26,145 nucleotides of DNA from Lingula anatina. Taxonomy: Eukaryota; Brachiopoda; Lingulata; Lingulida; Lingulidae. Both the position numbers and the translations under genes were made by a program. Below are positions 8,339-18,577 of the stretch, piece by piece. Under the pieces are notes generated by a model. The model searched no databases. It saw nothing but the letters and a program-made list of their open reading frames with translations, and was not told the DNA's origin. The first letter of the stretch is position 1. Every line of letters begins with the position of its first letter. The DNA is taken from assembly GCF_001039355.2 (NCBI RefSeq), contig NW_019773530.1, forward strand, positions 1 to 26,145, given 5' to 3'.

Positions 8339-11300
8339 CTTGTGATCTATACCCCACCATAACTATTTTAGGTGATGCCCACATTAACGACAGCATCGGG
8401 CCATCCCGGTACAACAGCCAGTATTACAACTGCGGGACTATGGGGCCCAGGTACAGTGTCCGCGCCCCTGTCGCCGTGCCCGGAGAACCGCCCAACAGAT
8501 TGGTGCAGCCAGTCGACACACACGGTACGTGATTGGTCCGCTTTGTGGTGTAAACATGTAACTACCCTATGATACCAGGGCCTTCTTAAAAAGCAGACAA
8601 AATTAAAATATGAGCAATGCAATAATTTTGTAACACACCACCAGTATACTAGTACTTGCGCACCTTGTGGTCAGAGTACAGTCGCCATCCAACGAAATAA
8701 GTCAATTGATTCGAATATATAGATTCATTTTTCTTTTTTTTTTGCATTATCATATTTTTCATCATTATACAGATGAATTAGGTTGAGTCTTCCCAAATTG
8801 ACAGGAAAACTTTTTTCTTAATTTAACTAAAATAATAATAATTGGGTTTCCTTTATTTTTATAGGTGTCAACAACCCAGGGCCCGGATACCGCCCTAGCT
8901 CCAAATACTGGGGTCGTGGGCCGGAAAAGTCATTCGGGTGCAGTAGGAAAGACAAGACTGAAGAAGGACCCGGTGAGTGTCCTGATTGAAAGCCATATAA
9001 TATCTAATGTTAGGAAATGCAATTTATTAACGGTGGAATAAAAAAAAAAATGAAAACGGGGATGTTGTTATATGATAGTGGAGTGCATTCTCGTGAATCA
9101 TAGAATCTCAATTTACGTGGAAAAACTCGTGTAACATGAAGTAACCACTTGTTCAGTAATTGATTTTTAGCTATAGGAAAAAAGGGGGCGTTACCAATGT
9201 TTTGTGAGAGAACATAATAAGCTATTCTCCTCCTTTTCCCTAGGCCCTGCTGAATACACGGTCAGTGATGAATATCGGGGTCCAGCTTACTCACTAGCTC
9301 AACGGTTACCGTCGCCTAAACAGTGGAAAGAAGGTGAGTTTTTACCTTAAGTCCGGCGTACACTCACGCTTGAAAATGCTTCGTTATATACTTTGCGAGT
9401 TCTTTACTGTTGACGCGTACTGTTTACTGGGAAGTAGTAAAGGGTTGTGTGTGGTCCTTTCATTTCCATTGTTAGCGTGCTGACAGTAGATAGTAGCAAA
9501 TTAAAACTACTTCCACCTCCTTCTTAATTAGCCCAATGTTACATACCGTTTAAACAAAGAAATGAAGAAAATATCGTGGTAAAACTGATCCTACACACCC
9601 GCACGTTAGTATACTATCTCTCACATCTCTCCCCCGCCCCACATTTACATTATAGATAGGAGAGTGGACTATACTCGATGACATTAAAATGAAGTTTCGC
9701 TAAAAATTAATTAGATATAAATAAATCCCTTTTACGTACACACTGGAAATTATTATATGATATGGTTATTCAGTATTAACCGCTATATAATTGTCCTATT
9801 GTTGTCTTCCTCTGATCTTTATCCCTTCCAAGGGCAGATTGCAAAAAACGTTAGATACAATACTTATCCCTCAGCAAGGAAATTAAACTGTCATACACAA
9901 ATGTAATTCAAATTAAGTTGATTAATTTTAATTAAACTAGATTACGTTTAGTGAAATTCAATTTTCAGCCACCAGCACGACGGACAACCCCGCCCCTAAC
10001 GCCTACGACCTGGGCACCACTGTGGGCGAGACGGTCGCCATTTCTATCACAGGACGACCCAAGACCAGAGAAGGTAATCCCAGGAAAGCCGTCATTACCT
10101 CCGCCAAGGAGGTTATGTTTTCACCCCTGTTTGTCTGTCATCAACATAACTCAAAAAGTTATTGGCCGATTTTCAGGAACTGTCAGAAGTGGGCCAAGGA
10201 AGAGATGATTAGTTTTTGGTGGTGATCCGGACCAATAATCAATCAATAATTAATAATAATAAAAAATCGCTGTCTTGGCGGAGGTCTGCGCTTTCTAGTT
10301 ATTAGTATTATTACCTCCGCCAAGGAGGTTATGTTTTCACCCCTATTTGTTTGGCTGTCTGTCTCTCTGTTTGTCATCAACATAACTCAAAAAGTTATGG
10401 ATGAATTTCGGTGGAATTTTCAGGGTAGGCCAGAAATGGGTTAACTTAGAAGTGATTAGTTTTTGGTGGTGATCTAGATCAATAATCAATCAATAATCAG
10501 AAATAAAAAAAACTAAGTAATGGACCGATTTTGATTAAATTTTCAGGAACTGTCAGAAGTTGGCCAAGGAAGAGATGATTAGTTTTTGGTGGTGATCCGG
10601 ATCAGTAATCAATCAATAATCAGTAATCAAAAATAAAAAAACTAAATCATTATAGAATGAAAATTTAGGGGTGAAACGGGATTGGGTTGAGACTTGCTGC
10701 CTTGACGGAGGTCTGCGCTCTCGGAGTGTTTTCTAGTTATGTTTTTTTTATTTCCCGTTTCAGTGGATGACGGGCCAGCACCAAATATGTACACACTACC
10801 AAATATAATCTGTCAATCTCCCACAGCCAAAACACTGGCCTACCGGTGGTTTGAAATAAAAGGTGGGTATTTATGATATGGGGTGAAGGGAATACTCAAG
10901 GCGAAAAGTATCATTTCAAGAAAAATGGTTAAGGATATTTGCTGAGAAGTGGTTATCAAGTGTGACCTTTAATCCTTCTGACCATTGGCTATAGTATAGC
11001 AGAATATATAAAAATAGGCCCATTCTATGTTAAAACTGATTTCAGCTTGGGGAACTTTAACCTGTACACTGTTTTTTTTAATGCGTACCTGTATACTTGT
11101 TAAAACGCAGACGCCCAGTGCCTGCTCTCATCTAAATTAACTGGTCACAACAACAGATGATAAAAGAAGTATTTCTTATCTAATTTTATTTTCAATACAG
11201 CACAGTTTTAGGTGAATCACATGCTGACCTTCAGACTGCAGTACAGTAATTGCAGGTTTAGATCATACACTTATATTCAGCTTTGAGAGTCGCCTGATTA

Positions 11301-13211
11301 TTGCATTGACCATGACCAATAAAGGCAAAAAATAAGTTTTTCATCAGAGATTGTCATGTGTTTCCTTCTTTTCAAAACAGAGGCACCGCAGCCGAGCCCC
11401 GCTCACTATTCTTTGACGGACACTAACCTGAAACGTAGCCCTGCCTACACTTGCGCCAAGAGAACAAGCGGGAACTGTTTTCTTCCGTGTAAGTTTTCAC
11501 GACGGTGTGGGAATGAATTTCAAAATTACTGCATTTGAATATTCATGTACAGAAATCATGAAAATTTTTATAAAAATCATTATAATGCTGTTTGACTTTA
11601 ATCACTCACAGTATGTGATTTTAACCACATTTTTTAAATTTTAATTCTCTTGTATAGTGATACGCCTTTCACAATAAACCACTTAAGAAATTACGGTTTC
11701 TAGTTATTGCTATCATACTACTGTTATACATATATGTTCAATGAATCAGGAACTTTGTTGACAATGTTAATTTTTACTGTGATTTTTTCCAGATGAACTA
11801 TTTGCCCCAGGACCAGGTAGTTACGATCCAAATCTCAAGTATACAGAGTACAAGGCCCCAGCATTTTCTGTGAGAGAAAGAGCCAAGTCTCCTAAACGTA
11901 AGTATGTCACGATTGTTTTATTTGATAGAGAGAGAGAGAGAGAGAGAGAGATGTGGGATGGAACAGCTCGTTTTCAGTGTGAAATTAAAAAATAAATCTT
12001 TTTGACTATTCCACCTCAAAATTAGCAAAAAGGGCACCATGCAAACTATGTGTTTTCATTTCCCCATTTTTTTCATCATTATTGAAGTTTAAAACAAACA
12101 ACACTTTCGGGCAAGTAAAGTTAAAAAAAAAAATAAACAAGTAAAAATTATGGATGAACGAAAAATAAATACCCTACATGTATATGCAACGGACATGACA
12201 TGTTTAGAATATCGAAATTATTTTGCACCTTGATTTCAGACCAAGTACCAGGCCCAGCACATTATAGTATTAAGCTCCTCCACAAACCTGACGCGAAGAA
12301 AGCACCAGGGTACACCATGGCCCAGAGATTTGAACCTCCCTGTAGTGAGTACTCTTACTTTTCATACGTCATACTCCTCACAGTAGCCTCGTTCTTAATA
12401 CTGATATAACATTTATAGTAATTAATCAAAGCTGTGAAATACAGAGGTACTTAGTGTCGAAATAATTTATGATGAATTGGGAGCCCTCAATACCATGTTC
12501 TGCTTGTATCCGGTAAAAAAGTGTCTGTGGTCATTGTTCTTCTGCTTTTAAATCTTGCTAACAGGTCTAAACCAAAAGAGACGAAGACCCTTATTTTGAA
12601 TCCACAAATGAATTTTACCATGTGACATTTTTGCTGTCTCTGTATCAAAATGCGAAATAAAAATCGATGAGGACAAAATAATTTTATAATAACGTATTTA
12701 AACGCCTTTAGATACAAACATGTCTGACTTCTATTTTAGGCAAGGTGAGCCCCGGTCCAGCAGCTTACTCTCCAAAGGTCAAGGACGAGGGGCCCCGTTA
12801 CAGCATGACAAAGAGGCATCAATTTATTAAGAGTAAGACGTGTTAACTTAAAACTCTTGTTGCATGCTTTGTATATGTTGCTGATGTGTATGCACATGTT
12901 TCAAACACTGTAGACCTACAAATGTGCTTGCCCAACTATCTTATCATTTTGGAAATTGAAAGAGGATTCATCTATAACGAAAATCAAATATTTTAATCAT
13001 AACTGCTGAATAAGAAAAAAAAAACTTCACACATTTCGAACATTTTCTTACAGAGTTTGAGACTCCATCCCCAAACGCTTACAGGCCCAAATCCAGCTGG
13101 AAATCGCGTAAAGGCAGAGGGTTCGGTCAACCGGTGACACTGAAGAGTCGGTTCAGTCCGTATGTGTACTCTGGATTCTGTACCAACCAGCTTCGAGATC
13201 CGGTCAACTAA
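6614..13211 (+). CDS. SHIPPO-repeat (ODF3/CIMAP-like) sperm-tail or ciliary protein, 14 exons
   Basis: Exons: 6614-6767, 7145-7207, 7454-7555, 7960-8070, 8372-8524, 8865-8972, 9244-9333, 9969-10073, 10764-10862, 11381-11488, 11793-11897, 12240-12344, 12740-12832, 13054-13211 (TAA 13209-13211). Joined they give 518 codons, 517 residues. Every intron is in phase 1. An in-frame TAA at 6599 makes the 6614 ATG the first one. After a charged N-terminus (about 50 residues) there are roughly a dozen Pro-Gly-Pro-x-x-Tyr (SHIPPO/STPGR) repeats: NPSPSDYY, CPGPADYD, NPGPGYRP, GPAEY, NPAPNAYD, GPAPNMYT, SPAHY, APGPGSYDP, VPGPAHYS, SPGPAAYS, SPNAY, often followed by a PAY/PRYS half-repeat. Proteins of this family line or stabilise axonemal microtubules and sperm outer structures. 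It is about twice the length of vertebrate ODF3 (about 250 residues), nearer STPG-type proteins. The exact orthologue is unclear. Confidence 0.92.
7208..7453 (+). other. Probable GC-AG intron (intron 2 of the SHIPPO gene)
   Basis: Exon 2 ends CTAG followed by GCAAGT, the consensus of GC-type donors. Using it leaves one extra base, and joining to the acceptor at 7454 gives LTSLGDCNPSPSDYY in frame. The only nearby GT donor, three bases downstream, would shift the frame and abolish the SHIPPO repeat. The intron also holds a 13-bp inverted repeat, TGTTTAATAAACA, at 7346-7358 and 7364-7376. Confidence 0.8.
8295..8332. repeat. (CT)n microsatellite
   Basis: A pure dinucleotide run in intron 4, about 40 bases before the exon 5 acceptor, where it extends the pyrimidine-rich stretch. 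Confidence 0.95.
10095..10300. mobile_element. Short interspersed element with CCTCCGCCAAGG ends, copy 1
   Basis: It begins TTACCTCCGCCAAGGAGGTT and ends near CTTGGCGGAGGTCTGCGC, so the ends are inverted repeats of about 10 bp. Inside is a segment with GATTAGTTTTTGGTGGTGAT. It lies in intron 8 of the SHIPPO gene. I recall sequences with these ends as common in marine animal genomes, but cannot verify that here. It is shorter than the adjacent copy and apparently internally deleted. Confidence 0.7.
10310..10740. mobile_element. Short interspersed element with CCTCCGCCAAGG ends, copy 2
   Basis: Same orientation and ends as the copy just upstream (CCTCCGCCAAGGAGG at 10313; CTTGACGGAGGTCTGCGC near 10710). 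It contains two internal versions of the GATTAGTTTTTGGTGGTGAT segment (about 10455 and 10575), so it includes an internal duplication of about 120 bp. It sits just before the exon 9 acceptor. Confidence 0.7.
11927..11950. repeat. (AG)n microsatellite
   Basis: Dinucleotide run about 30 bases after the exon 11 donor of the SHIPPO gene. Confidence 0.95.
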
Positions 13212-14681
13212 TTATTTGCAAATACGACATTTACTGATGTTTCTTTTCTGCCTTGCTTTTACGATAACCGGTAGTTTATTTGATTTAAAAAAAAACACAA
13301 TGCCTTCATCATGCGACTTTGATTTTATTGGAAATGACTATAAAAAGCTACGTTTTGTTAACTCTGTTTTTATATTTGAAACTGTGTTTAGAAATAATCA
13401 TTTAATGGAAAATATAAGAGTTACATGCAACAGCAAAGCGAAGATTAAGGCGCAAAACTAAAATCATGACATGACTATAGTTTTTATTTCCTTGAACTGT
13501 TAACATGCATGTTCGAAGACGCCCCATTTTATGTACTATTGTTCCGTCTGTATACAGTGGCAGTAATTTCTTTTAATTGCATATTGATAATTTTGTTCTG
13601 CAAGTGCCTTTGTTAACTCTTTTTGAGAGAAAATGTTCTCTGATTATTACTAAATAGTACGGTAGAATATATGCTTTGTGAAATAACCTTCTTTTGCACA
13701 GGTATGTATATATATATATATGATTAGCTACACGTAAATACTTAAGTGGCGTCCAAATAGTGTGTACCTCTTTGTGTCAAAAGGAATGAAAACAACATGA
13801 AATTACAATGAAAGAAAAAAGGAGTGCTCAGATTGTAACCTTGATACCTTGTGTTGTCACAACTTGTTAGTCATTTCACCACACTTAAAGCAATATTTTA
13901 TGCCCTGCTTATCTAATAACCGGTTTTCACATCTAAAGTGCAACATCTAAGCGACCCCCTGCCTCTAATGCTTGCATTAAGCAGTGCATTCTCCACTTAA
14001 ACAAGAAGGCCAACATATGTCAGAGACAAGTGCAGCTACACACACCACTAATAAAACATTATAGTCAATGTATGCAAACTCTGACCATAAATGACTCCTG
14101 TCACCAAGGACGGCGTTGCGGTAAACAATCGGAATTCAGTAATCACTTTACTATAGTAAATGACCCTAACAAGATTGCTGACTTCAATTAGTATACCAAA
14201 GGATATGGTTAAAACGGAAAATACTATTTGTGAATTTTCGTATAGGTATTTCCTTAACAAAACAGATACTATGAACAATGTTTTTATGTGCTTTACAGTA
14301 TGTCATTTCCTTGAAGGGCAAAGACCGAAATTATAAACATAATCTAAGAAGTGTCTTTCTGGTAAAAAAATGAACCAAAAAAATTCTTAAATTGAGTATT
14401 TTCAAAATATTTGCCATCAAGGTGCATATGTTTGATTTGTGATCTTCCAATGATTTTCCACTTAAGTGCATCGTCATGCATATTTTCAAGTTCTTTCGCA
14501 GAAAGGTGTTTTTACTATTTACCTCTATTTTTCCCCAAATATGCCTCATAAGAACAAGCGTTATATAAAAAAAAACATGACAAAAAGTGTTATTGAACCT
14601 CTATCTATGACCCATTTACCGCTTTAAGGCATATACTTGAAAAGGGCTAACATGGGCTAACATGTCCACTCTCCAGGGTAA
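13212..14681. other. 3' untranslated and intergenic DNA between convergent genes
   Basis: AT-rich, with a TA microsatellite near 13706-13721. The first AATAAA on the plus strand after the SHIPPO stop is at 14050-14055, some 840 bases downstream. It may be that gene's polyadenylation signal, but this is weak. I see no clear AATAAA for the minus-strand gene. No coding sequence is recognised. Confidence 0.4.
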
Positions 14682-17108
14682 TCATTCAAAACGAAATTTA
14701 AAGTTTTCCATTTCTCCATTCTCTTTCTTCTTCATGAGGTACACGTGGTCGATCTCTGCTTCATCTGACAGCATGGTCCTCCAGGTTCCTTTCAGGTAGT
14801 CATTGGAGTGGATGGTTCCCGCTGGGGCGTACACTGTATGACGAACTGGAACCTCAAAGGCAGTTAAGTGGATTTCATCCTCCCCCGCAAACTTGCCTAT
14901 GACGAAAACTCCGGCATCTTCGTGCAAGGGGCAGTCGAGATGTGAAAACTGGTGCACCTCAATCCCAGGTCCGCGGTCTTCAACGTAGTCTTCTAAATAC
15001 TGGTTCTCGTACGTGAAGTCTTGGATCCCATGCCTGTACAACAGTGACACCTTCACCTGCTGTGCATCGGCAAAACTGCATCCATAGTACCGCAGTCGCT
15101 CATTTGTAGCCAAATCGACGGCAATGACGTAGTTGAAATCGTCGGGGAAAAGTAGCTCTCCCGATTTCCCAGGCACACCGCTAGAAACCCAGCGAACACC
15201 TTTGACAGCTGTGTACTTGGGAACGATTGGGGGCAGATCACTGAACAGTGCGATGTCTTTGAGGCTGTATTCCCCGGGAACGATATCCGCAACCATGTTG
15301 TCCTTTCCGGTCATCACGGCTTCGCCTGATGCACCAAGTCGACGGAAACTTGCAAACTTTTCCCATCTATCACGAATGTATTCTTCCAATTCTCCGGCGG
15401 CTGCCTCGTCATATTCTTCTTTAAGTTCCTTATCCAGCAGGTCGATGACGTCCACTTTTGGTGACTGTGTTCCTGAGCTCACTGGTGGTTCCATGTTTAC
15501 TCCAGACTGTGCAAACAAATTTTCAAAATCTGCAAATGTAATTGTATCACCGTCTTTTTTATTCAACTTGCCGAACCCTGCCATCAGCTTGTCAAGTCGG
15601 GCGTTCCTCTTCTTTTCCCAATAGTATTCCGTGAATTCTTTGAAATCAAGTGTTCCGGAACCGTCGCGGTCGGCCTCCATGAAAGCAGCTCTTAGAGCAG
15701 CTGTTCGATCACCCGTCTCTTGCTCGTCTAACACATTCCTCATAAAATACTCTTCAAACTCCTGAAAAGAAATCCGCCCATTCCTATCCTTGTCTATAGT
15801 ATTGTAGACCAAGTTGATTTCTTTCTCTGTCAGGGTAAGACCAAGACCTTTGAGGAAAGTGGAAAACTCTGTCGGATCGATCCACCCATTTCCATTGGTA
15901 TCCACTTTCATGAACACGGCTTTAAGCTTATCTTCACCCTTCTTAAGCACGTGTTCTGGGACTTCGTAATTCTTTTTAGCGAATTGCCACCCCGTGCGCC
16001 TTGAAAGTGGTTGGTCTTTTATAGTAGGGTTAACCTGGCCGTTTACCACATCTTTTGTTGTAGCTTCAAGCACATCTGCCCGTATGTCAATGTCAATGTC
16101 AATATCCGACGCAGATACGGGGATAGTATTCTTCGCCTCCTCTCGCCTGCGTTGGCGTTCCTTCAGCAGCTTTTGCACTGGAGTAATGTTGATTTTGTAA
16201 CTGTCCATCACTTCTTCAAGGCAATGAAACCAGTCGGGACCTTCTCCGTCGGTTTCCCCAAACTCGTAAATTGCCGAATCATCTGTTATCATAAAGCATC
16301 CAGACAGCTTCTTGAAAAAGCTTCGGTAATCGGGCACAGTTTCCATCATCAGGTTCTTATCAATCAAAATCTGACCCTTCTTGAAGCTCCTCCCTTTTTC
16401 AACCGGTGGTTTTTCGTAAAATTCGAGACGATCGGGTTTCAGGATGAGCCATATCTTGGACCAGTTGGTCCAGTTTCCTATCCCAGAGCAGTTTTTCGAA
16501 CGCTTGTTGATCCACCCAGATTTCATGACCTCTTCAACCAACCATTCATGTATGTGTTTGATACACATATGAACAGAAGCCAGAGGAGCCACGTGAAAGA
16601 AAACTCTTTCCAACGTATCCACGACCTCCTGGAACGTAGACCCCGTGGTCTTGAAATCACACTGTATGGTTTTCCAGTTCTTGTTGAGTTCAGACGCGAC
16701 TTTTTCGCAGAGCCACTGACTTTCATCCTGACAAACAACTGGAGGATAGCTACCCTGGTCGGATAAGCGGTTCAATATTTGCCAGAGACAAAAAAGATCA
16801 GATTCTTCTAACTTACTTTTATATGCCTTCTTGGACAATTGCCAGCATGCTCTCTCTATATCGTTGAACAGCACGCCTATGGGAACCCCCTCGTTAAGTA
16901 GTGATTTACAGACAAAAGTTTTATAGGTGTCGAAGGAGATGGAGTCCCCTTGAAAGGTCTCATCAAACTTGTGTTCGGAATAATGCGTCGACTCAAGAAT
17001 GGCAAACTCGGCGGTGATTTTCTTTAAATTCTCCCGGAGAAGCGATTTTGAACCTTGGTTCAAAGCATAGGCGGCTTGCCACACGCATACCAATTGTTCT
17101 CCAGGCAT
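14682..17108 (-). CDS. SWAP70/DEF6-like PH protein fused to EF-hands and a cupin-like domain
   Basis: One uninterrupted frame of 808 residues. Residues 1-190 resemble the SWAP70/DEF6 N-terminus (VCVWQAAYALN, ACWQLSKKAY, DLFCLWQILNRLSDQGSYP). About 193-305 is a PH domain (KSGWINKRSKN, KIWLILKPDRLEFYE, closing DWFHCLEEVM), followed by QKLLKERQRRREEAK, which matches the basic stretch after the DEF6 PH domain. Instead of the family's long coiled coil, EF-hands follow: loops at 403-414 (DTNGNGWIDPTE), 439-450 (DKDRNGRISFQE) and 480-491 (DRDGSGTLDFKE) have canonical ligands; a fourth near 516-527 is degenerate. About 605-795 looks cupin-like: HEDAGVFVIG and PAGTIHSND recall the two metal-binding cupin motifs. 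Expected to be cytosolic, phosphoinositide-recruited and calcium-sensing; any enzyme activity is unknown. A splice acceptor (tttattttag) lies four bases before the ATG, so at least one 5' noncoding exon is likely. Confidence 0.9.
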   Translation of the reverse strand: MPGEQLVCVWQAAYALNQGSKSLLRENLKKITAEFAILESTHYSEHKFDETFQGDSISFDTYKTFVCKSLLNEGVPIGVLFNDIERACWQLSKKAYKSKLEESDLFCLWQILNRLSDQGSYPPVVCQDESQWLCEKVASELNKNWKTIQCDFKTTGSTFQEVVDTLERVFFHVAPLASVHMCIKHIHEWLVEEVMKSGWINKRSKNCSGIGNWTNWSKIWLILKPDRLEFYEKPPVEKGRSFKKGQILIDKNLMMETVPDYRSFFKKLSGCFMITDDSAIYEFGETDGEGPDWFHCLEEVMDSYKINITPVQKLLKERQRRREEAKNTIPVSASDIDIDIDIRADVLEATTKDVVNGQVNPTIKDQPLSRRTGWQFAKKNYEVPEHVLKKGEDKLKAVFMKVDTNGNGWIDPTEFSTFLKGLGLTLTEKEINLVYNTIDKDRNGRISFQEFEEYFMRNVLDEQETGDRTAALRAAFMEADRDGSGTLDFKEFTEYYWEKKRNARLDKLMAGFGKLNKKDGDTITFADFENLFAQSGVNMEPPVSSGTQSPKVDVIDLLDKELKEEYDEAAAGELEEYIRDRWEKFASFRRLGASGEAVMTGKDNMVADIVPGEYSLKDIALFSDLPPIVPKYTAVKGVRWVSSGVPGKSGELLFPDDFNYVIAVDLATNERLRYYGCSFADAQQVKVSLLYRHGIQDFTYENQYLEDYVEDRGPGIEVHQFSHLDCPLHEDAGVFVIGKFAGEDEIHLTAFEVPVRHTVYAPAGTIHSNDYLKGTWRTMLSDEAEIDHVYLMKKKENGEMENFKFRFE

Positions 17109-17112
17109 TATT

Positions 17113-17574
17113 CTAAAATAAAGAGAAAAATACTGCGAATATATATTGTATTGTCAACCGTTTATGAAGTTATAAGTTAAAGTCGTCAGTGTTTCGTATC
17201 TACAAAATCACTACCCCCCACCCCACTTTCGAAATTGGACATTTATGCACTAAAAGCTAATTTTCGTCATTTAACAACGGGGCGCAATGTTAACAACGAA
17301 GCTTGCTTCACATTAACCGCAATATGAACAGACACCGCAAGTATGATATTTAAAACATTATAAACATGTAGTTCGATATTACATCGCAATACACCCGTGA
17401 GTAGTCAATGTAACCTGCATTACTTTTTTTTTCGCTTGAACGCACAGACACGGTTGCAGACAGAAGAGAGGAGTGCCCCTCTTATAAAAGAAATGCACGT
17501 GCAGTTATGATTTGAAGTGCCGGTCGTGGGATACTTGAACTCTACTAATAATGCTATTTGTATTGACAGTGTGT

Positions 17575-17611
<37 letters not shown>

Positions 17612-17900
17612 TGCGCAAGCCATTTTGTTATGTGTACGTGTGTGCATGTCGTTTTTGTACATTTGAATTCGGTGACTATATTTATCGCTGAGGCATGTCG
17701 TTGTATACATGTATGTTGTGCCACGGTGCATTTCTCGTATACCACAACACGATTCAGTTTTCTCTTCTTAAAGATCCCTCTTCAAGTATATCTCTGCTAA
17801 GCAGCCTCTGAATCCCCCTACGTTTTAAAATGTGCCGTTATGCTGTGTAAATTCTTTTGTTAAGTTTACCGTAATAAGTCACATAAAACACTTCGCCTAC
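17113..17900 (-). other. Probable intron in the 5' untranslated region of the SWAP70-like gene
   Basis: On the minus strand a donor CAAG/gtaggcg ends at 17901 and an acceptor tttattttag ends at 17113, four bases before the start codon. Both sites are good, but their pairing is inferred. The stretch is otherwise AT-rich and holds the TG microsatellite. Other upstream donors cannot be excluded. Confidence 0.4.
17569..17610. repeat. (TG)n microsatellite
   Basis: About 20 TG units, with one interruption near 17579, in the likely 5' intron of the SWAP70-like gene. Confidence 0.95.
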
Positions 17901-18040
17901 CTTGAGCAACAAGACGGAAAGGCGCTGTGTATCCTTCTTCTTTGCGTCTAGGTGTGAGCTACACAAGCAGGCCCGGTTCAACTTGTTCCGCACAAAGCAG
18001 ACTTAGCTAGGCAGGGGGAATAAAGAACATATATATCAAG
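17901..18040 (-). promoter_or_regulatory. Possible noncoding first exon and promoter of the SWAP70-like gene
   Basis: If the donor at 17901 is used, a noncoding exon runs upstream from it toward about 18000. A TATATAT-like stretch lies at about 18029-18036, a fitting distance for a TATA box. This is a tentative reading from spacing alone. Confidence 0.25.
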
Positions 18041-18522
18041 TGAACTATCTTGTGTAAATGGCCTCATTGAAGGGACAGAAGTAGCTACCTTGTAATAACA
18101 ATGAATGAAAAAATAGGTTAAGTCAGGTCACTGAGGTGTGGTGTTCATATATTTACTCGCATTCCTCTGACGGGATTCAATCTTCAAAATGTGTTCCCGT
18201 CCTAATAAAAAGTCGTTCTGTTTAAACGTTTCGAAGCACAGCTGAACTAGTGACGGTTATACTTTCAAAATGCGACTCCAAACGGTTTCACATACAGTAA
18301 TTAGGGGCCATATTAATTCTGCAGCTGTAAAAACTTATAGACATTTTGTCTGCTTTCCCTACACAATTCATTGCTGCTCCGTGGGGCGTAAAACTGTGTC
18401 ATTTGGGTGACATACACTCACACACACAATCACGCGGACTTGTGCCTTTTTACACACTTGGAAATAAAAAATAATAGCTACTGTTAAAACAACTCCTTTT
18501 AATTTCTGTGCGTTGTTTCCCC

Positions 18523-18577
<55 letters not shown>

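Noticed and set aside
13162-13461. Plus-strand open frame of 99 codons
   Set aside because: Starts in a shifted frame inside the last SHIPPO exon and continues into untranslated AT-rich DNA.
16011-16766. Plus-strand open frame of 251 codons
   Set aside because: It lies antisense to the SWAP70-like coding region and is its shadow; no recognisable family.
17420-17800. Several open frames encoding Thr-His or Cys-Val repeats
   Set aside because: Translation of the TG microsatellite in both directions.
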